Assembly (NCBI GenBank): GCA_018003035.1
Contig: JAGNEX010000019.1
Coordinates: 1-46,053, forward strand
Length of the DNA stretch: 46,053 nucleotides
Reading direction: 5' to 3'
Source: Acidimicrobiia bacterium
GTDB lineage: Bacteria > Actinomycetota > Acidimicrobiia > IMCC26256 > JAGNEX01
The stretch's first letter is position 1; each line of letters opens with the position of its first letter. Below the pieces are notes generated by a model that saw only the letters and a program-made list of their open reading frames with translations, was not told the DNA's origin and searched no databases. Below, one piece after another: positions 39,826-46,053 of this stretch. Made by a program: the position numbers and the translations under genes.

Positions 39826-42255
39826 ATGACCACAACTTCTGTAAACAGCCTCCCGGTTGTCCCCCTTCCCGACGGGGTGATCTTCCCGGACATGGTCGTT
39901 ACGGTGTCTGTCGGTTCCCGCGAAGCCACTCGGGCACTCGATGAAGCGGTAGATGGACGCGTCCTTCTGGTTCCCCAGACTTCCGGACGGTTCGCGCAGG
40001 TTGGAGTGATCGCCGTCATCGTCGACGACGACCGAGACATGTCGCCTGATGAACAGCGCGTCGTGACCATTCGCGCAGAGGCCCGCGCCCGCATCGGGGC
40101 TGGCCACACCTCGTTGGGTGACGTGCTCTGGGTGAACGCGGAACCGATTCCGGAAGCAACACCCACGCCCGAACTGACCGCACAGGCCGAGCAGTACCGG
40201 GCTGCCGCAACCGCTCTCCTCGAACGAATCGGTGGCCGCCGCCTGGCTTCGGCCTTGCGCCCTGTCTCCGAAATGGACGCGTTGGCCGACTCGGTTGCCT
40301 ACTGGCCCGAGCTGTCCCAGGAACGGCGCGTGCAGCTGCTTGAGACGGTCGACCTGTCAGAACGCTTCGCGCTCGCCACCGAATGGGTCCGTGAAGCGCT
40401 CGCCGAGTACGAGATCAAAGAGAAGATCACCCGCGACGTGTCTGAGGAACTCTCCAAGGGCCAGCGAGAGGCGATACTTCGGCGGCAACTAGCGGCGATC
40501 AAGTCAGAGCTCGGCGAGCTCGATGGTACAGACGAAAACTCTTACGCCGAGCGGCTCGAAGCGCTCAGAGCCCACGCGGAACACCCGATCCCCGAAGGCG
40601 TCGACAAGGCCATCCAAAAAGAGATCGACCGGCTGGAACGCATGGGTAGCGAATCCATGGAGTCGAGCTGGATCCGCACCTGGTTGGACACCGTCCTCGA
40701 CATGCCGTGGAACCAGTACAACGAAGAGCGGTTGAACCTGGGTGAGGCGCGCGAGATTTTGGATGCTGACCACACCGGCCTCGAAGACGTCAAGGATCGC
40801 TTGATCGAACACCTGGCGGTCCGCAAGCTTCGAGCCGACCGTGGCGTTCAACAGGGTGAGCGCCGCGGCGCGATCCTGGCACTGGTTGGCCCACCAGGCG
40901 TTGGAAAGACGTCACTTGGCGAGTCGATCGCTCAGGCTTTGGGCCGTTCGTTCGTTCGCCTGGCGCTCGGAGGTCTCCGCGACGAGGCCGAGATTCGAGG
41001 CCACCGTCGGACCTACGTCGGAGCCCGTCCCGGTCGTGTCGTTCGGGCACTGCTCGAAGCTGGCTCGATGAACCCGGTCATCATGCTCGACGAGATCGAC
41101 AAGGTCTCGGGAGGCTGGCAGGGCGACCCGTCCGCAGCACTGCTCGAGGTGCTCGACCCGGCTCAGAACCACTCGTTCCGCGACAACTACTTCGAGTTCG
41201 AACTCGACCTGTCCGATGTCTTCTTCATCGCGACGGCCAACGTCCTTGACTCGATCCCCGGCCCGTTGCTGGACCGGCTCGAAGTGATCGTGGTCGACGG
41301 CTACACCGACTTCGAAAAGACCGAGATCGCCACGCAACACCTCCTTCCCAAGTTGACGGTCCGAAACGGCCTCCAACCTGGCGAGGTGGTCATCACCCCC
41401 GAGGCTGTCGCGACTATCGCTGCCGATTACACCCGAGAGGCGGGCGTTAGGCGACTTGAGCGCATGTTGGACAAAGCCCTTCGGCGAGCAGCCAAGGACA
41501 TCGCCACCGCCGATGAGACGCCAGTGAGCGACCCTGCCGATGGTGACCCCGCCGGCGGCACCACCAACAGCGTTCCCGATGCCAGTGATCCGTCGGTCGC
41601 TGAAGAAGGCGGCGAGTCGTTGGAAGCTCGAGTCACCATCGATGTCGAGAATCTCCTCGACATGCTCGGCAAACCCATTCCCAGGGAAGAGACCCAGGAT
41701 CGGATCGACCGTCCGGGTATCGCCACGGGTTTGGCGGTGACCGGTGCCGGCGGTGACGTGCTGTTCGTCGAGACAGCGCTGATCGACGGCGAGGGCGAAG
41801 CGGTCCTGACCGGGCAGCTTGGTGACGTTATGAAGGAGTCAGCGACGATCGTTCGATCATTGGTGTCCTCACAAGCGGAGCGCCTCGGTGTTTCGCTCCC
41901 GGCCGGTAAGCGGATTCACGTCCACTTCCCTGCAGGTGCGATTCCCAAGGATGGCCCGTCGGCTGGAGTCACCATGACGACCGCTCTGGTCAGCCTTCTG
42001 TCGGGACGCAAAGTGCGCTCTGACGTGGCGATGACCGGCGAAGTTGCCCTTGGCGGCAAGGTCCTACCGATCGGCGGCGTCAAGCAAAAGGTGCTTGCTG
42101 CGCACCGGGCCGGTATCACCACCGTCCTCCTACCCGAAGCCAACGGGAGAGACGTTGACGACATCCCCGAAGATGTCCGCAACGAGGTCGAGATTCACCT
42201 GGTCTCAGACGTCTCCCAGGCACTCGATCTGGCACTTGAGCCGGCGGCGGCTTAA
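39826..42255 (+). CDS. lon: ATP-dependent Lon protease
   Basis: 809 residues. Cytoplasmic ring protease for damaged and regulatory proteins. N-terminal LON substrate domain (about 1-200, opens VVPLPDGVIFPDMVVTVSVG), AAA+ domain with Walker A GPPGVGKTS (near 354-362) and Walker B VIMLDEIDKV, and the C-terminal protease domain with catalytic Ser712 (PKDGPSAGVTM) and Lys753 (GGVKQK). Between them, residues about 560-600 are an Asp/Pro/Gly/Ser-rich insertion not expected in Lon. ACGGAG lies 5 bases before the ATG. Confidence 0.96.
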   Translation: MTTTSVNSLPVVPLPDGVIFPDMVVTVSVGSREATRALDEAVDGRVLLVPQTSGRFAQVGVIAVIVDDDRDMSPDEQRVVTIRAEARARIGAGHTSLGDVLWVNAEPIPEATPTPELTAQAEQYRAAATALLERIGGRRLASALRPVSEMDALADSVAYWPELSQERRVQLLETVDLSERFALATEWVREALAEYEIKEKITRDVSEELSKGQREAILRRQLAAIKSELGELDGTDENSYAERLEALRAHAEHPIPEGVDKAIQKEIDRLERMGSESMESSWIRTWLDTVLDMPWNQYNEERLNLGEAREILDADHTGLEDVKDRLIEHLAVRKLRADRGVQQGERRGAILALVGPPGVGKTSLGESIAQALGRSFVRLALGGLRDEAEIRGHRRTYVGARPGRVVRALLEAGSMNPVIMLDEIDKVSGGWQGDPSAALLEVLDPAQNHSFRDNYFEFELDLSDVFFIATANVLDSIPGPLLDRLEVIVVDGYTDFEKTEIATQHLLPKLTVRNGLQPGEVVITPEAVATIAADYTREAGVRRLERMLDKALRRAAKDIATADETPVSDPADGDPAGGTTNSVPDASDPSVAEEGGESLEARVTIDVENLLDMLGKPIPREETQDRIDRPGIATGLAVTGAGGDVLFVETALIDGEGEAVLTGQLGDVMKESATIVRSLVSSQAERLGVSLPAGKRIHVHFPAGAIPKDGPSAGVTMTTALVSLLSGRKVRSDVAMTGEVALGGKVLPIGGVKQKVLAAHRAGITTVLLPEANGRDVDDIPEDVRNEVEIHLVSDVSQALDLALEPAAA

Positions 42256-42319
42256 GCAGCTGGCCCTACTGCGACAGCGCAGGTCGCTGGGGTGGTCTCC
42301 GCTGCCGCTAGGGACAACG

Positions 42320-42352
42320 AAGCCGGGGTGACAGCGAGTGTCGCCCCGGCTT
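42320..42352. terminator. First of two tandem hairpins after lon
   Basis: AAGCCGGGGTGACA (42320-42333) pairs with TGTCGCCCCGGCTT (42339-42352), 14 bp with one G-T wobble, around a GCGAG loop. It sits between convergent genes, so it can stop transcription from both sides. Confidence 0.65.
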
Positions 42353-42360
42353 CGCCACGT

Positions 42361-42407
42361 CAGGATGGGTTGGTCTGAACGCTCGGCGTTCGGACCAACC
42401 CATCCTG
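42361..42407. terminator. Second, longer hairpin between lon and the convergent gene
   Basis: A 22-bp stem (42361-42382 with 42386-42407) with one wobble pair and a TCG loop, 8 bases after the first hairpin. It is followed by TTTACTG on the plus strand. Likely bidirectional terminator for lon and the secreted repeat protein gene ending at 42415. Confidence 0.75.
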
Positions 42408-42414
42408 TTTACTG

Positions 42415-44070
42415 CTAGTTGGCTACGACAAAGGTTCTGGTCACCCAGGCGCTGGCGTTTCCGGCAGCATCGAGGGAACGGACCTGAAGCCTGTAACGCC
42501 CGTTGGGCAGCGACATGGTCGCCGACTGCCAAACGTCGCCCGTGATCGTCGTGGTCAGGACCGACCATGCCCCTTGGGTTAGGTCGGATCGCACCCATTG
42601 GCCGGTGTCCCGGTTTCGGACTGCGAGTTCGACCTTGCCGAGGGCCCGGTCATCGCCTGCGCGACCACTGATCTGGAACGACCCTTTCACGGTGGCGTCG
42701 ACCGCCGGAGCTTCGACCGTCACCGTCGGCGGAACGGTGTCGGGCGGCGGTGGCGGCGCTCCGAGGTCGTGAAACGAGAAACGGCCGGTGTTGATCCAAG
42801 CGACCTTGTCACCGTCCATTCCGTGCAACAGACCTCGACTTGTCACCTCAAGGTCGTACGAACCAATGCGAGACGTCGTCTTTGGGTTCCACGGCAGTGC
42901 CGCGCCGGTTGCCGGGTCGAGCGCAGCGATCTGGTAGCGAGCGGCAACCCCGGCGGTGTCGACATTGTCGTTCGCGCACCTGACAGGCTTGTCTGGCCAC
43001 TGGATCGTTGCTGCTTGACTGGTCGGAATCGGCCCCATCGGTCGTACGAAACAGAAGTGACCACCGACGTAGAAGGCGGCGGCGCTCGCCCCTACCGACA
43101 ACACGGAATCATGCATCTGGTCAACCCAAAGGTTTTCTTCGAAGCCTGGTCCGTCAGCGGTCGGGAACGCGATTGCCTTGTCGCAGTTGTATCCGCCCTT
43201 CTCTACGACGACGAAACGGCTCCCATCGGGGCTGAATTCGGCGTCGCGGATCTGGAGGGAAGCAACCGTGCAGCGCTTGTAGGCAACCTCGTACCACTTG
43301 GTCTGCCAGGGCAACAGCGAGTTGGTCGAGATGTCGACCAGCCCAACCGCTGCTCGGGGCTGCCCAGCGATATAGAGCGAGTTGTGCGCAACCAACAGAG
43401 TCTTGCCATCGGGGTGTAGGTCGAGTGACTTGACCGCGCCGCTCGTTCCGCGGGGGCCGACGGCACCCGTTACCGGAAGATCGAACGCCGTATCGACCGC
43501 TCCGGTCTTGGCGTTCAGCGCTGCCAACATCGAACGGGGAGTCCCGCTAACCGACGTGAACGAACCGCCAATGAACAAGCGACCTGCATGTTCTTGGATG
43601 GCGAGAACCTTCGCCGATGGCGATGCCTTGAATCGTGTGTTGACCGAGCCGTCAGGGTTGAGCTTCGCGATTCGAACGGCCCATTGACCATCGATCTTGT
43701 TGAAGCTGCCACCGATAAAGACAGCGGAGCCGTCTTCGGAGGTCCTCACTACTTCCACGTCACCGTTGACCGCGTGCGTGAACCCGGGGATGATCTGACC
43801 TGAGTCCAGGTCAAATGCCACCAGGTTCGCTTGAGGCACGACGGTTCCATCACGGAGCGTGAGACTCGTGAAGTTGCCACCGAGTACAGCTATATTGCCT
43901 ATTTGAGCGACCGAGTTCACACGTCCATCATTGATAATTGGCAGGTCGTTGCGGGGGACCTCGGGCACAAGCCCGCCTTGAGTGGCGGCCTCAGCCGAGC
44001 GAAAACCTGCGGTCAGAAGCCCGAAAGCTACCAAAAGCGTCAAAAGCACCAGGGCGCTCCGACGCCACAT
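42415..44070 (-). CDS. Secreted repeat (beta-propeller-like) protein with C-terminal Ig-like domain
   Basis: 551 residues from ATG 44070 (MWRRSALVLL), chosen because AGGAA lies 4 bases upstream and a standard signal peptide follows (cleavage near SAEA-ATQ); upstream ATGs at 44091 and 44139 are also open. The mature part has recurring blades with V-L/F-IGG-x-F motifs (AVLGGNF, AVFIGGSF, LFIGGSF, FYVGGHF) spaced about 40-130 residues, as in delta-60/propeller repeat proteins. A Pro-rich linker (APPPPPDTVPP) leads to a roughly 100-residue Ig/Big-like domain (ISGRAGDDRALGKVELAVRN) ending TRTFVVAN. No sorting signal. Probably an extracellular or wall-associated binding protein. Confidence 0.85.
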   Translation of the reverse strand: MWRRSALVLLTLLVAFGLLTAGFRSAEAATQGGLVPEVPRNDLPIINDGRVNSVAQIGNIAVLGGNFTSLTLRDGTVVPQANLVAFDLDSGQIIPGFTHAVNGDVEVVRTSEDGSAVFIGGSFNKIDGQWAVRIAKLNPDGSVNTRFKASPSAKVLAIQEHAGRLFIGGSFTSVSGTPRSMLAALNAKTGAVDTAFDLPVTGAVGPRGTSGAVKSLDLHPDGKTLLVAHNSLYIAGQPRAAVGLVDISTNSLLPWQTKWYEVAYKRCTVASLQIRDAEFSPDGSRFVVVEKGGYNCDKAIAFPTADGPGFEENLWVDQMHDSVLSVGASAAAFYVGGHFCFVRPMGPIPTSQAATIQWPDKPVRCANDNVDTAGVAARYQIAALDPATGAALPWNPKTTSRIGSYDLEVTSRGLLHGMDGDKVAWINTGRFSFHDLGAPPPPPDTVPPTVTVEAPAVDATVKGSFQISGRAGDDRALGKVELAVRNRDTGQWVRSDLTQGAWSVLTTTITGDVWQSATMSLPNGRYRLQVRSLDAAGNASAWVTRTFVVAN

Positions 44071-44148
44071 TACGTTCCTAACAACAAGCATGTATATGTC
44101 CCAATATCGTCGGATCACCGGGATGACCCGAGCCCGCAATTAACCAAA

Positions 44149-44176
44149 CAGTTACGCTACTTAGAGTGATGTTCAA
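44149..44176 (-). promoter_or_regulatory. Candidate promoter of the secreted repeat protein gene
   Basis: On the minus strand TTGAAC (44176-44171) and TAACTG (44154-44149) are separated by 16 bases, resembling -35/-10 hexamers, in an AT-rich patch about 80 bases before the start codon. Not verified. Confidence 0.3.
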
Positions 44177-44255
44177 TAGCGAAATCAATATTTGCTTGCA
44201 TCACTCGAGCCCCAACCGTTTCGCTGTGGCCTCAATCAGTTGACACACTGAACCA

Positions 44256-45158
44256 ATGCAGCCCGCGGCAGAAGCTCCGCTCAAGATCGCCGACGCCGAA
44301 CGACTCCTACGAGCGCAACATCCAGATCTTGCGGGTCGGCCACTTCGCCCAGCTGGGGAAGGTTGGGACAACTTCGTGTTCCGCCTGGGTGACGACTTGG
44401 CGATCAAGTTCCCCCGGACATCTGCCGTTGCCGAACACCTCAAAGTGGAGTGGCGCTGGCTTCCCCAGATCTCGGCTGGCCTTCCCGTCGAAGCACCGTT
44501 GACGATCCGCCGTGGACGACCGGACCTGGGGTACCCATTTCGCTGGTCCGTGGTCAGGTGGATCCCAGGCACAGCGGTCTGGGACCTGTCGGAAGCCGAG
44601 ATCGAGAGCCTCGCTCGTTCAGACGCCTGCGCCGTGATACTCGCCGACCTTCTTACCGGCCTCGGCGAAGTGGCCCCGTTGGCAGTGCCGAGCAACCCCT
44701 ACCGGGGCTGCACGCTTCGGGAGCGACGGCAGCGCACCGCCGGTGACTTCACCAGGGCACAACAAGCGCTCCCCGACCCGACGGGCTGGTCCTGGGCTGA
44801 GCTTCATCGGCTGTGGCAGATCGCCCTGGCCACACGGCCGGCACAGCGGTGCCGGTGGTGTCACGGTGACCTACATCCCGGCAACGTCATTGCGTCGCAA
44901 GGCGCCTACACAGGACTGGTCGACTGGGTAGACCTTGCAGCGGGAGACCCGGCGGTCGATCTGGCGGCGGCATGGTCCATGTGCGACGCCGACCGCCGAC
45001 GTATCGTGGCTGAACGAACCGGCTTCTCTGAACGACGCTGGCAACGCGCCCGCGGCTGGGCAATCGCGCTTGGTCTCGCCTATCTGGTGAATAGTCGCCC
45101 TGAGACTCCGCTCAGGACGACCGGCATCCGTCTACTCAGCAATGTCTCCGCCGATTAA
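44256..45158 (+). CDS. Aminoglycoside phosphotransferase (APH)-family kinase
   Basis: 300 residues with the protein-kinase-like APH fold. Candidate ATP Lys51 (LAIKFPR), catalytic loop HGDLHPGN (203-210, Asp205) and metal-binding Asp223 (LVDWVDLAAGDP). N-terminal segment GEGWDNFVFRLGDDLAIKFP is typical for chromosomal APH-like small-molecule kinases. It need not be a resistance enzyme; choline, homoserine, macrolide or other hydroxyl substrates are possible. The 3' end overlaps the convergent exosortase-like gene by 27 bases. Confidence 0.85.
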   Translation: MQPAAEAPLKIADAERLLRAQHPDLAGRPLRPAGEGWDNFVFRLGDDLAIKFPRTSAVAEHLKVEWRWLPQISAGLPVEAPLTIRRGRPDLGYPFRWSVVRWIPGTAVWDLSEAEIESLARSDACAVILADLLTGLGEVAPLAVPSNPYRGCTLRERRQRTAGDFTRAQQALPDPTGWSWAELHRLWQIALATRPAQRCRWCHGDLHPGNVIASQGAYTGLVDWVDLAAGDPAVDLAAAWSMCDADRRRIVAERTGFSERRWQRARGWAIALGLAYLVNSRPETPLRTTGIRLLSNVSAD

Positions 45159-45734
45159 CGCAGGCTGCGGGTCCGATGCCGCACCGGGGCGCCCTTTGAG
45201 CAGGATTCGGGTGGCAACACCGCAGGCGAGACCGACCGACAGCATCGACAGCGGCACACCGCCGACATCGTGGAACGCTGCCATGGAGTCAAGGCCCCGA
45301 TAGACGCCAACCAAAATGGTGGCGGTCATTCTGGCGAGGTTGACAAAAAAGAGGACCGCCGAGCCGACCAGCAACGCTGTCAGAATCCGACGGCTAGAAC
45401 CCCTACCCAACCGAGAAACGGCCAGACCCAGAGCGACCGCCAAAGGCGCCGCGGCCGAACACGACAGGGTGATGATCGCCCTGAACGGCGCACCGTCAGC
45501 AGGCAGGATCGCCACCGTTTTGGTCGTGGGGTTTATGTAAAGGTGGGCGTCGGTCAGCGCCTGGACGATGCCGCCAGCCAGACGAGTTTCGACTTCACGG
45601 TCCAGGTCGGCGAGTAAGTAGAACGCTCCAACACCGACCACCAGACCGAACAGTGCGGAAAGAACCGTCACCACCACGGGGCTCATGCGGCTGCGGGCAG
45701 GACGTACACCCTCGCCAACCAGGACCGAAGCCAT
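45132..45734 (-). CDS. Exosortase/archaeosortase-like membrane cysteine protease
   Basis: 200 residues with about five or six hydrophobic segments (near 20-41, 85-107, 117-143, 160-178). The family's three catalytic positions are visible in order: Cys92 (LSCSAAAP) at the periplasmic end of a helix, Arg135 (NLARMTATI) and His155 (FHDVGG). These enzymes cut proteins at a C-terminal motif-helix-basic tail signal and transfer them, often to a glycan or lipid anchor. It lies 4 bases after a gene whose product has such a tail, a dedicated pair. The subfamily is not assigned. An inner ATG (residue 17) is an alternative start. Confidence 0.82.
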   Translation of the reverse strand: MASVLVGEGVRPARSRMSPVVVTVLSALFGLVVGVGAFYLLADLDREVETRLAGGIVQALTDAHLYINPTTKTVAILPADGAPFRAIITLSCSAAAPLAVALGLAVSRLGRGSSRRILTALLVGSAVLFFVNLARMTATILVGVYRGLDSMAAFHDVGGVPLSMLSVGLACGVATRILLKGRPGAASDPQPALIGGDIAE

Positions 45735-45738
45735 GTGA

Positions 45739-46053
45739 CTACACCTCGCTTACAGAGCGACGCTTCGCCACGGCCACCGCGCCTGCTCCGGCGACTGCGA
45801 CAGCCGCGATGCCAGCAACCGGCGATGCTGATCCCAGCATGTTGGCTGGCTTGGTGATGCAGGTCTCTTTGGTCGCGGCGGTGATTTTCTCTTTGCCGAT
45901 AAACCAAGTAACCGCCGGGTCGGTCGCCGTGACGACGAACTGCCCAGAACCAGTAAACGTAGTGGGCTGACCCATGTCACCCATTCCGTCGCCACCCGGC
46001 GACATCGCATTTTCCGCGGGGATGGGATACGTCTCTGTTCCGGTCGCGGTGTA
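45739..46053 (-). CDS. Putative exosortase substrate, C-terminal part (5' end outside window)
   Basis: The frame runs from the window edge (46053) to TAG 45739-45741; 104 residues are visible. A beta-rich extracellular part (TTFTGSGQFVVTATDPAVTWF) with one Cys (TCITKP) is followed by MLGSASP, an 18-residue Ala/Val helix (about 79-96), and KRRSVSEV. This motif, helix, basic tail layout is the C-terminal sorting signal of exosortase targets. Only the C-terminus is seen, so size, signal peptide and role are unknown. It immediately precedes the exosortase-like gene in one operon. Confidence 0.78.
   Translation of the reverse strand, partial: YTATGTETYPIPAENAMSPGGDGMGDMGQPTTFTGSGQFVVTATDPAVTWFIGKEKITAATKETCITKPANMLGSASPVAGIAAVAVAGAGAVAVAKRRSVSEV

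Noticed and set aside
44240-44245. TTGACA as -35 of the APH-like gene
   Set aside because: It lies only 10 bases before the ATG, and no TAnnnT follows at promoter spacing.

Overview
The window reads as GC-rich actinobacterial chromosome, most likely from the class Acidimicrobiia (Ilumatobacter-like lineages). That placement is inferred from codon use, many GTG/TTG starts, an NAD-dependent ligase next to a Rv3015c-like MetE-core protein with mnmA-iscS nearby, and B12-dependent enzymes. No taxonomic marker such as rRNA is present. I see no rRNA, tRNA, CRISPR array, insertion sequence or prophage. It is mainly housekeeping DNA with small accessory islands.

Layout. (1) 1-974: the 5' part of a Ser/Thr protein kinase on the minus strand; then an unrecognised membrane-anchored protein. 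(2) 1861-5989: an export operon of ABC ATPase, ABC permease and an MMPL/RND transporter. (3) 6032-9126 (minus): ligA and a short MetE-like protein, in the order I recall from mycobacteria. (4) 9252-14512: an unrecognised membrane protein, a pair of KAS III-like proteins of which only one keeps the catalytic Cys, a serine alpha/beta hydrolase and an SDR. (5) 14546-17938 (minus): degenerate PaaK-like protein, iscS and mnmA, tightly packed as a sulfur-transfer operon. (6) 18696-21841: single-chain methylmalonyl-CoA mutase and its MeaB chaperone. (7) 21963-25135: a conserved-looking hypothetical, a sirtuin and a rhodanese-MoeB fusion closed by a perfect hairpin. (8) 25300-31402: a 57-residue membrane protein, pepA, a 954-residue double glycosyltransferase and a lipoprotein. 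(9) 31606-36635: metH, a DinB-like protein and a tandem VOC protein. (10) 36963-42255: a SulP transporter with a long charged tail, two small unknowns and lon. (11) 42415-46053: a secreted repeat protein, an APH-family kinase, and an exosortase-like membrane protease directly downstream of a protein with a C-terminal sorting-signal-like tail.

How genes fit together. Cobalamin use recurs (methylmalonyl-CoA mutase, MeaB, MetH), and a zinc-ligand-complete MetE core is also encoded. Sulfur transfer recurs (IscS, MnmA, rhodanese-MoeB, SulP). The most interesting parts are the exosortase/substrate pair at the right edge, the asymmetric ketosynthase pair (resembling the heterodimeric thiolases of beta-lactone pathways), and the catalytically eroded adenylate-former in the iscS-mnmA operon. 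Several genes (ABC ATPase, sirtuin, metH) lack a Shine-Dalgarno sequence and have a TAnnnT hexamer 6-8 bases before the start codon, as expected for leaderless transcripts.
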